NCBI RefSeq assembly: GCF_050947335.1
Contig: NC_134988.1
Coordinates: 7,440,001-7,504,000, forward strand
Direction: 5' to 3'
Length of the DNA: 64,000 nucleotides
Source: Megachile rotundata
Lineage: Eukaryota > Arthropoda > Insecta > Hymenoptera > Megachilidae
This document shows, piece after piece, positions 24,401 to 36,400 of the stretch; the stretch's first letter is position 1; every line of letters begins with the position of its first letter. The translations under genes and the position numbers were made by a program. Under the pieces are notes generated by a model that saw only the letters and a list, made by a program, of their open reading frames with translations, had not been told where the DNA came from and did not search any database.

Positions 24401-27400
24401 GATGTTACAATTTAATGTAAGACATACAGCAACAAATTGAAAAATTTCAACGAATACCGCCATCAAAGCCTTACTGTCTTTTTATAATCGATCGTTAGTG
24501 TCCATTAATCGAATTAGTCTTATCATTATGGGGAAATTATTCAACAGAGTAAAACAACGTACTACTAATAGAATATTACAATGTAGTGTATTATTATGTT
24601 ATTAATATTAATATACCTTCTTCTCCCATATTACAATTGCAATATTTCCTAAATTAATTTCGACCAAAGAACGTGGTCTTACGTCCGCCATTTTAAAATA
24701 GTACGCCACATAAAATGTTTCTAAATAATTAGTTCAGAATGAGGTTACACGAATTCCGCAATTACTTATGAATTTGATACGCGAACAGTTTGAAATGTCT
24801 CAATCGTGTTTATCTAAATTGCAAAGCGGTCTTAAATAGATGGTCGTGGTTGTAAATCAGGTTTTATCCCGCCGAAGAACAAGGATATATTTCTAATTAG
24901 CTAACGTCACCATCGAAACGACATTCCTTAACTAACAACCAGCTAAACGGTTCCAAGTGTCGACACAGAAACCATGGCTATGTAACGGTTCGTACTATGT
25001 GATTTACATATTTATCAGTCACTTTGTCTACTCTGCCTGTAAGGGTCATTAGTGAGCAGAAAATTGAGAGGCGTAAATGTGACGCGTTTTGCGTAGGACG
25101 GCTTAGGCTTCGTTTACGATTAGCTGAAGAAAGGGGAAGAGTAACATTGCGTCAAGCAATACTGTGTACAGTTTCTACATAAGTTACATTAAAAGTAGAA
25201 GTTGTAACATGGCATTATACTTTGGTACAAGTTTAATTAACCCCTTCACCTACAATTTTGTAAATAGTTCATTCACAGTTCAATAATTATTGCTACAAGT
25301 TGAAGATAAATAAAGAAAATTGAAAAGTTAGACACGTTATGTTATTCGAGTTAGATGCTTTATTCAATGATCCTTGATTGTAAAGATTATAAACGGAATT
25401 GAACGCAAAATTCAGTTACGATGAAAATATGAGTCTGACTTGTCATGTGTGAACTATAAGATACGTCACGAGTGTGATAAGATATTGTAGAGCAGGGAGT
25501 TAACTATCATACATTTAGAAAGTTCTAATCCATTTATCTTTACTTTGGTCTGATTCAGTTCGAGTTATATTGGAATATGAATCTTATAACGCATACTATT
25601 TCATACTAATTCTAGTACACAATTATAGTGTAATTTCATTATTTCACTTCTTCACTTATTACCTTATTAGTCTACATTCTTCTTGTCTTATTCCTCAAAA
25701 CTGTTGTTATTAAAAACATCTAGGCGTAGATAAAACTGCAAAGGAAGCTAAGGAGTTTAGAACAGAACCCAATAGAGATACTAACGAAAGTTTAGAGGCA
25801 ACCCAGAAAGAGCTCATAAATCTAGAAAATCCGAGTTGCATTAGAGCAATATTCTCCCCTTCTTTCAATCATCTTACTGTATTAATGAAAGAAAACTGAG
25901 TACGTTAAACACAATTTATAAATCATGAAACAACCCATATTTTCTCCCGCATCGTACTTTCGAATAAATAAAAAAGTAGCACTAAATACTCACCGTACAC
26001 TTTCTTTAACGCGACTCCAACTGACTCTTCGACTCGAAGTCTCAGCTTCGCACAAAACTAATTGTGTCTATACACCAGGTGCCTCACACGAATTCGAACA
26101 TGTATTTCAAATTTCGAGTACCTATTGTAAACATATAGGTAGAAGGAATGTATTTACAGCATAGTAGTAGCTTTATGTATACTTGCTATATGTAGCATTA
26201 ATATAGCATATACATATAAAGGTATAGTACAGTAAACATATTACATACCATTACAGTTTGTGTTTCAAATTTCCAGCTACGAATCATGCTCAATAGGAAG
26301 ATGTTTTTAACATTTGAGGTTATGGTTACACCTAGTTTTATCAGATACTCTGATACTGATATTGATGATCTTTCTGATTATGATGCGATGATACACCAGT
26401 GGGTCTACAAACCAGATGTCTCACGCGAAATTGAATGTATATTTCAAATTTCGAGTACCTACAGTAGACATATAGGTAGAACAAGAATGAGATTTTAAAG
26501 TCGTTCCAAACGATTAAACGTGTTTGGAACTATCGAAAACGATACCAAACACGATTATTCTTGATTTCACGACGACCGACGTCAATGACGACCAAGTATT
26601 GTCGTCGACGATGAATTATAGAGCTTTTAACGTGCTTCCAGTTGATTCTATGTATCAAATTTTATCGTAAACGATACCAAACGGTTTTTTATCAATTCGA
26701 AGATCGAGGTCGACGACATGTTCCGTCTTCAGATCACCGGCAAAATCTATACTGCAAATTTAGGGTGTCTCAGAAGCCTACTCTAAAAATTTTAAGTAGA
26801 AAAATACAAAATTTGCGTCCTCTAGCGTAGTATAAGTAAATAAATATAAAAATGAAGAAATGCAGATCGAGTCGTCCCAAGTCTCACTATGTTCAGCAAT
26901 CACGCTTGGTCTTTGAAGCGTCGAATAATAAATTTTCCTTTAGTAGTCATGAGCTCTTCGGCTTGACCACGCGAGAACGCAAAGACCGTGAAAGAAATAG
27001 TAGAAATCGTTCATTTTCTACGTGCAAGCGTACAACAGTCTGCTGGTTGGAATGCAAATGGCGTTAGAAAGCAACGATCTTTTCGATTATCGGCACCGTT
27101 CGATGACACTGACGCATATAACCCTCATTGTTAGTGTATCAAAATGAAACGATTAACCTTTTCTGGCAATTGAGGTCCTTAGAAAATCTTATAGGAGTTT
27201 TGTTCTTTTCTTTGGGGATTTGGGGATTTGGGAATTTAGAGATTTGGGAATTTGGGAATTTGGGATTTGGGAATTGGAGAATTAGGGAATTGGGGAATTT
27301 GGGAGATTGGGAATTTAGGGAATTTGGGAAATTGGGAATTTGGGGATTTGGGGATTTGGGGATTTGGGAATTTGGGATTTGGGAATTGGGGAATTGGGGA

Positions 27401-30400
27401 ATTGGGGAAATGGGGAATTTGGAAATTTGGGATTTGGGAATTTGGGAATTTGGGAGATTGGGAATTTGAGAATTTGGGAATTTGGGAATTTGGAAATTTG
27501 GGATTTGGGAATTGGAGAATTAGGGAATTGGGGAATTTGGGAGATTGGGAATTTGGGGAATTTGGGAGATTGGGAATTTGGGGATTTGGGGATTTGGGAA
27601 TTGGGGAATTGGGGAATTGGGGAATTTGGAAATTTGGGACTTGGGATTTTGGGAATTTGGGAATTTGCGAATTTGGGAGTTTGGGAATTTGGAAATTTGG
27701 GAGATTGGGAATTTGGGGATTTGGGAATTTGGGAATTTGGGAGATTGGAAATTTGGGAATTTGGGAGTTTAGGAATTTGGAAATTTGGGAGATTGGGAAT
27801 TTGGGATTTGGGAATTTGGGAATTTGGGAGATTGGGAATTTGAGAATTTGGGAATTTGGAAATTTGGAAGTTTGAGAATTTGGGAATTTGGGAGTTTGAG
27901 AATTTGGGGATTTGGGAATTTTGAGAATTTACGGATTTTGGGAATTTGGGGATTTGAAAATGTAAAAATTTAAGAATTATGAGATTTGCAAATTCAGAAA
28001 CTTTCAATTTGTGAATCCCAAAATTTCAGAATGAGAAAGTTTGGAAACACAGAAACGTAATAATATTCACGTAACTTTTATCAGTTGTATATTACGAAAC
28101 TATTATTACGCTATTGAAGCGAATAAGAAGAATCGTTTGCTACACTTATTAAAAATGTTTACCTGCAATTTTCACTATAGAATGTAGATTATAACGTGTT
28201 GCAAGGTATAGAAAGAAATACGAGTTCATATATAATTCTACGTTTCTCCTGCTGTTTTCTTCCTTTGCCTTATATTACTTCTAGATTATAATCGTGCTTT
28301 ATGAGTGCCGTCAATGACAGTAGTAGAAATCGTGAAATGCATTTATTAAAAATGTTGCCTTATCGCGCAGTTTCCACCGTAGATTCTAGTATGTTGCAAG
28401 TATAAAAAATACGAGTTCTACGTAATTCTACTTTCCTCACCTTGTTATCTTAATTTACTTCATAATATTCTTAGATTATAATCATGTTTATGGGATAGAT
28501 AGTAAAAGAAATCGTGAAATCCACATGTTGCAAATATTTCGTTATTATGTAATTTTCGCTGTGAAAGACAAATTGTAGTAATTAATACTGTTTGTAAAAA
28601 CGTATGGCCATACACCTATAAATTAAAATTTTCTTACATACATTAATTCTCAAATTTTCCAATTACTGAATTTTTAAATGCGCTAGTCTATAAATTATGA
28701 ATTTCCACGTTCACTTTTCATGGTTTAAAATCGCCGAATTTAAAAATGTTCAAATTTCACAAATTCTAAAATTCTACAATACCGCAATTTTATAATTTTG
28801 CAACTTTGCAATTCTGCAATTCTATAATTGTGCAATTCTTCAAATATTCCATTGTTCAATTATTCAATTGTTCAATTATTCAATTGTTCAATTATTCAAT
28901 TGTTCAATTATTCAATTGTTCACTTGTTCAATTGTTCAATTATTAAATTACTCGATTATTCAGTTATTCAATTTTACAATTCTACAATTATACTATTCTA
29001 CAATTCTGCAATTTTGCACTTATGCAATTCTGCAATTGTACAAATGCAAAACTGTAAAATATAAAAATTTTAGAATTTTAAATTGCTAGAAGCATAAATT
29101 TCTAAATCCTCAAACTTTTGCAGTTACGAAGTTTCAACGTTCTAAATTCTCGAATCTGCAAACATCTGTATTTTCAAGTTTTCAAGTTTCCATGTTTTCA
29201 CACTTTAAAATGTCTAAATTTTCAAAAATTTCCAAATTCAAAAATTCCCAAACACTAAAACGTTACTTCAATTTTTATAAAACTCTGTCTTTCCTCATTT
29301 TCATAGTGAAACAAATTTCCAAGTTTCTAACAACGTGTCTTTACAAACGTTCGTATATAGTGATTCAATAAACATGTATCGGGGTGTGACCACGAGTACC
29401 CCCATCCCGCAATTAGTATGCTAAGGGATATAGCAGCGAAACGAAACGAAAGGAACGAATAGGAAGAAGAAATGGTTACGCAAACTGACGAGTGAAAATT
29501 TCGTGATGCGAGTGGATTCGAACTTCCGTCGAAACGTTATTTGTCTTAACGTGCACGAAGTTGCACGCGTAGACCGGCATAGCCGATGACTTCCTAGGTG
29601 ATTGCGCGATAGCCTCAGGATGTGAGCTGCTTGCATTATCGTTTCCGTTACGGGCTCGTAACCTTTTCTACCGTGTTATATTCGCGCACAGGTAGCGGCC
29701 GGTTGCTCAACATTATTGATTTAACCGCTTGTTATGATCTAGATACAATCTGATCTCGGATGCGCAGTCATATCGTTCACGGTGTCGACAGCTACGAGCT
29801 ACAATCGATACATCGGGAGTGACGAAATTGATATGCTTGCGAATCAAGATAAATTGAGGTTGTAACGTTCGATTGGATTGTGTCTGTTGATTTTGAAATA
29901 TAGAGTCAAATGTGTGACGTGAATATGTTGTGTGATTCAGTGATATGAAAAGTTGTAGAATGGGAGTGGGGGCATGTCAATTAAATGTCTGATGTTTTAT
30001 GAGAATGACTTTATTTATTTTTTAATACGAGATAATTGATGTTAGTTACCGCAAAGGATAACGTTATTTTATTTATTATGTCGTTGCATATCACTTGGTT
30101 GTGGATGGCATATCAGTTTAAAATTTCAGATTTGACAAAAATAACTGTATAAGTATTTTATTAATATTCTTAATATGAAATAGACGATGTTAGATGCAGC
30201 AAACAATATCATTATGTTATTGCATATCGCTTGGTTGTATGTGACATATCAGTTGAAAGTTTCAAATTTGATAAAAATAACTGTATAAGTGTTTTATTGA
30301 TGTTTTAAATGTGAAATAGTCGATGTTAGATGCACCAAACATTGACATTATGTTATTTATTATATTTTTGCATATCATTTCATTGTTTGCGTCATATCAA

Positions 30401-33400
30401 TTTACTGTTTTAGGTTTGATAAAAATAACTGTGTAAATGTTTTATTAATATCGTTAGAACGAAATGATTGTTCGTGCAACATAGAGTAAATTATATCCCA
30501 ATGTTGCATATCACTTGTTATTAATGGCATATCAAACTGAAACTTAATATTTTCAGCAATAACTATTTCCAGTATAAATATCTCATCAATTCTTAATATG
30601 ACCAGTTATTAATTGTAACAAATAGTACAATTATATTGCATTGCATATCACTTCCTTACGAACGACATATCAATTTAAAACCCTGAAGTAAGATGATAAT
30701 AACTGTATATATGATCTGTCAATATTAACAACACAAAACAATTGTTTGCTAAATACAGGAATAGTAGAATTAGATTGCACTGTTGCATATCACTTCATTA
30801 CATCTAATATATCCATTTAATTCTTATAGTTTAATGACAACGACTGTATATATGACCTACCAATATTACCAACACAAAACAATTGCTTGCTAAATCTAAG
30901 GAAGAGTAGATTTATAATTGCTCTGTTGCATATCACTCTGTTAGACCTGGTATATCAATTTAATTCTTACAATTTAATCACAACAACTATATGTATAAAT
31001 GTTATACCAATATTCTCAATACAAAATGACTACCCATTAATAGTTGCAAATAGTATTCTATTACTATATAATTATACACACTAGTTTATATAATTAAATC
31101 ATATTGCATTGTTGCATATTATCTCATTACATACGACACAACAAAGTTTAAAGCTTAAAACTTTTTAATCTTTAAAACTAGTTTAAAACTTCCCAACTAA
31201 AAAAAAATAAAAAGTATAATCAGATGTACCATTCCTCTTAACACAAAATAACCACAATCAGTCATATAAAAAATGGCAATATAACGAGAGTCTACACTAA
31301 ACTGCAAATATCCCCGTACTCATCAACCTTTTACAGTTCACCATAACAGTCAAAGTGCGAAAGTACTCGCTTATCGTTGTAGCAATACTAAAATTAATTA
31401 CAGGAAGGAAGCTCGAAATCAAGTTCGCGATCATAATCCCTGCCTGATTCAGTTTCATTCCCATTCTTGTATGCCGTGGTCAATTATCGCTTCCCTCGAT
31501 GATCATGATCACACTTCTATCTCTCACGACTAATTACAGGAATAATGCAATGTTTTATTGCTCCCTTAGAAATCATTGTATACGGTAGCTTACATTATTA
31601 CCGCATCCAGGAGACATGCAACTCGCGTCATCACGCACGAAATGCATTAAAGTCATTGCAAACCGGGACTCATCGTGAATAACATAGTCTTCTTTAACCC
31701 GATCTAATCTTTCCTATTCCTCTTTCCTAGCTATTACCGTTTTACTCACGCAATCGGAATCGGCAATCGTTTCCTAACCTCAATTTCGATCGAACAAATT
31801 TTCCGCTGATTTTGAAAAGTGATGTCAATGAAATTCAATCTTGAGGAACAACTTATTAATATTATTATGTAGGAATGAAATCGAAGGTTTATTTAACACC
31901 AATTCCCCAATTTCCAAATTTCCAAATTCCTCAATTCCCAAATTCCCCCATTCCCAAATTCCTCCATTTCCAAATTTCCCCATTCCCAAATTCCCCCATT
32001 CCCAAATTCCCCCATTCCCAAATTCCCCCATTCCCAAATTCCCCCATTCCCAAATTCCTCCATTTTTAAATTCCACCATTCCCAAATTCCACCATTCCCA
32101 AATTCCCCCATTCCCAAATTCGCCCATTTCCAAATTCCCCCATTCCCAAATTCCACCATTCTCAAATTCCACCATTCTCAAATGCCCCCATTCCCAAATT
32201 CCTCCATTTTTAAATTCCACCATTCTCAAATTCCCCCATTCCCGAATTCCACCATTCCCAAATTCCACCATTCCCAAATTCCCCCATTCCCAAATTCGCC
32301 CATTTCCAAATTCCCCCATTCCCAAATTCCACCATTCTCAAATTCCACCATTCTCAAATGCCCCCATTCCCAAATTCCTCCATTCTCAAATTCCACCATT
32401 CTCAAATTCCCCCATTCCCAAATTCCCCCATTCTCAAATTCCCCCATTCCCAAATTCCACCATTCTCAAATTCCATCATTCTCAAATTCCCCCATTCCCA
32501 AATTCCCCCATTCCCGAATTCCACCATTCTCAAATTCCACCATTCTCAAATGCCCCCATTCCCAAATTCCCCCATTCCCAAATTCCTCCATTCCCAAACT
32601 CCCCCATTTACAAATTCTCCCATTCCCAAGTTCCCAAATTTGCAATCTCCCAATCCTTCAAGTTCCAAAATTCTCAAATCCCCCAATTCTCTAATCTCAA
32701 AACTTCTCTCCCCCCAAAAAATTACCTCCGCCATCTCTTTAAACTACATAACCCATCATCCCACATCACATCCTCCAGACTCACATACCTGTCAGCACAC
32801 TGTATAACATTTCAACGTGCACGTACAAAGGCAAATATTACCTTCTTGTTTCTACTATTTTTTGTCGGTCGCTACAGACCGCTATAACTGTCAACGCGTT
32901 AATGATGCACATTAGCAATCATCTGATAATCATCTGATCGTGTCGCAGGTTGCTATGGCGCCGGATGCGGTTACCCTGGGGCACCTGCGCACAGTATCGT
33001 CCGCTTCACGGGACCAGGTGCTGAAGACGTCGTAGATGAAGAAGATGCCCTTCTTAAAGATACTGTGTTTCCTGTGGGAGCAGTGGCTACTTATTCCTGC
33101 GAACGGGGATTTGAGCTGCTTGGTCCTGCGAGGAGGCAGTGTCAAACTGATGGCTCGTGGACGCCGGAAGGTGTACCTTTTTGTGGTGAGTTTTAACAAT
33201 TTTTTACTGATATAATTAACGCTTTTAAGGTGAAGAACTAGAAAGGTGACTCACCATTCAATTTAATACAATTTGAAATAAATACATGTTTTAAGTAAAT
33301 CTATAATATTATACATTTGGTGTATAAATATGAAGAGGACAATAGTGGCAATTGATAATGGAGAAATAGTAATCTTAGTTGAATTCAGATAATCTTTTAA

Positions 33401-36400
33401 ATAAAACATTTTAAGGTTGATATGTGACAACGGTAAAAATACCTTTGAATGCTAAAGACTTAATAACATAACAAATAAATAATAAAATTATTGTATAATT
33501 TATTATAATAAATGATATAACAATATAGCTGTTAGTACAACGTTCAAATCCTTAATATTTTATATAAAGCAATATATCCATCCTCTTCGTATATCGCTAT
33601 ATTCCCTTGGGAAGAGTATTCGGTATTATAAGACGAGGCAAAATTTTGGACGGCGACTGACCTGATTCCCGGTGTCCTTGACCGAGGAGACCGACGACAG
33701 TAGAAGAAATATCAATCACTATGGTGGGGGAATAACACCGTTAACTCTGAACCTGTTACCTGTTAAGAACGCCCGCGGCCTTCCCAACCTGGCGCACATT
33801 CCTGACATAGGTTCAACATTTCTTACTCCATACAGATCAGATTTATTTCCCTTCTTAACATCCCAACATTTCATCACAGATGGAGAACTAAGAGCAAATC
33901 AAGCTTCCCTGGGGAACATGTGGCAAGTACGGAGGAGGACTGCTATTTAATAGATTTATGTATTAAGAACTTTGGGAAGATGAGAATTTAGGGATTTGGG
34001 GATATGAAAGTTTGTATATTTTAAAATTTGGGAATTTGGGGTTTTGGGGATTTAGGGATTTAGGGAATTGAAAGATTTGGGACTGGGGATTTGGAGATTT
34101 GGAGATTTAGAGATCGAGCAATTTGTGAGTTTATGAATTTCAAGATTTGAGGAATTTGAGGACCTGAGAACTCGAAGATTTGACAAATTTGGGGATTTGA
34201 GAATTTGGAGGTTTTAGAATTTGGATCATAGACAATTTCACGAATTGAAAATTTGAGACTACGAGAATTTTAGGTTTTGAAAGATTAGAGAAAAAATTAT
34301 AAATAAGATATTTAATTAATGAAGTTAAGTTCATTTGACTAGTCAATACAAACCAATTTCCCACGCATCAAGTTCAATTTAACTTGTTCGAGTACATTAA
34401 ACAATACCAAATTCATTAATTAACGACAGTATTAAGTTTGTTACAAAATAATTATACAAAACATTAAAACTAATATTCAGAAAAAGTTAAATTTCAAGAA
34501 CTTCACGCTCTAATTGCTCTAAACACTGTTCATCTCTTTCTCCAATTACATTAAAGTAACGGCCGACCATTTTAATACCGCTTCATTGGTTGTTCAGGTC
34601 TGCTGATTGAAATCATTAAAGTGGTACGTTTTCTCTTCAGCTAATCGGTGCAAGAACTTAGGTATTTATTCGAACATCGGATCTAATTAATGAATTAAAC
34701 TGTTTTGTGTGAACTGATCAATTTCGTGGTCACAGAAAGTATAACCTAAAAATACCAGAACACTTTCGAACGGCGGACATCTTGTTTCATAGTTCTAAAT
34801 GGGACTTATTGTTAGTGAATATACAGAGTGCTACCTGTAACGCTGCTCACGATTTTTCTCCCACTTGCAGCCACCTTATGAAAAAAAGTTTAGAACAATA
34901 TTTGCAAGTTGCGTTACAGGTGGAACCCTGTATTATATTTCTCGTTAACAGTAATTATATATAATTAAATATATATTATGGCTCTACAATATTTATGTAG
35001 CTCTGTAAATAATACTTATTTAGCAATAGTAAAGAGAAGTAGTACTAATTTACTTATAAAAGTATTTATTCAGTAGCAGTAAATAGAAGTAGCAATAAAT
35101 TTAATAGTAACTCAGTTAATACCAAATTTACGTACTTCAATATTATTTATTTCAATTTACTTATTTACTTATTACATAAAAATTAGTGATATCAACTTTC
35201 TCATTTCATTAAGGAGTCAGTATACTAATGCCTTCAGTAACTGCTACATTACACGTGTCTGATAAATTGCAATGTGTTGACCTTTAAATGACTTGCTATA
35301 AGAAATACTGATAGTCTCTAAGAAGGCGATTAATTGAAAATTTTCTTATATCTTTCCTAAATGTGTTGCCGTTATGATATTTACCATCAATTGGAGTTTT
35401 TTTAATGAAACTAAAATTCATAAATGTTTACCATAAATAGCTTGAAAATAATGAAAAATTAAATGAAACGTTTAGAACAGAAATAATATATTTCCAGTTG
35501 ATAATCTGAAAATTCCTAAGTTCCAAACTATAATTTTCTAAGCGTGCAATACAATTTGAATTTAAATAACTTTGTAAAATAAAAGAACACATTTATTGTT
35601 ATTGTTATTATATTATCATTTCAGACAAATTAAGAACGTATTTTTTAAAAGATTCGGTAAGCATTTTAATAGCACCATTATGTTTGACGGAAGTTTGTAA
35701 CAAAGTAAACTAAAACGACAGTTATTTTAATAAATGGCGCATATGTACATAGTTCGTTTCAAATTATATTTGTTATACCAGGAAATTGTTGGTTACGGCC
35801 CCGTTTCGTAAATCAACAAGTAGTCGAATCTTAGCGCGAAATTACTCCGTTAATCTTTCAGTAGCAATTTCTCATCATTTTCTGCGAAACGGTACGTTAG
35901 ATCGCCACTTACGCACTTGTGCGTGAACTTTTCGTAAACTAATTTTTTTATTCAAATTGCAGTCCAATTATTTGTATAATGATACCAAATTGCAACGACT
36001 GATACCAAATTGATATAACATCTCAACTTTCTTTATCTCTTTTAATCTAGTTAAGGTGGTTCACTTTTTATCGTATTTCAACGAAATATTTCATCTTAGA
36101 TTAATATGGCAATAATTCCTAAATTTCTAATTTAATATAATACAGTACTTCATATAAATTAATAAATTAGAAATGAAATTAATTCTACATTCAATTTCCT
36201 GTACTTCCTATAGAAATTCCGATAGAGTTCCATGTCTAACTACCAAATAAAATTATGGCTATGCAAAGTTCTTCACCGTGGAATTTTTATTACAGCTTTC
36301 ACTCGTTTTCTTTCAATTTTTCCAACCGTAAATATCCTAATCATCGCCTTTATAATTTTGCGCGTTATAAACGCTGTTATTGTCTATTCTTGTGCATTTT

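Larger units (their letters stand above)
15500..32948 (+). other. Intron 1 of the selectin-like gene (17.4 kb), repeat-rich
   Basis: No convincing exon was found inside. From left to right it contains AT-rich DNA, three GGGCGGGAA-bearing degenerate repeats (17.9-18.3 kb), CATATCA array I (19.0-20.8 kb), a GC-richer stretch (21.05-21.35 kb), an inverted copy of a repeat also seen near 9.8-10.1 kb, a foldback transposon (21862-22410), plain AT-rich DNA to about 26 kb, a G-rich minisatellite (27.2-28.0 kb), a CAATTG-rich repeat (28.8-29.05 kb), a GC-richer unique stretch (29.36-29.84 kb), CATATCA array II (30.0-31.2 kb) and a C-rich minisatellite (31.9-32.7 kb). Confidence 0.8.

Noticed and set aside
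27252..28007. Long open frames on both strands (Gly/Trp/Asn-rich and Pro/Asn/Ser-rich)
   Set aside because: They are artefacts of the GGGAATTT minisatellite, open in several frames.
29500..29620. Possible tRNA-Ser-like sequence on the minus strand (GTTCGAATCC B box, hairpin around CGTGCAACTTCGTGCACG)
   Set aside because: No matching acceptor stem and the T stem does not pair, so it is not a tRNA.
31841..32887. 348-residue open frame with Pro/Phe/Ser-rich repeats (PIPKFPHSQIPPFPNS)
   Set aside because: It is the translation of a 16-bp minisatellite. All frames give the same peptide, both strands are open, and there is no splice or start context.
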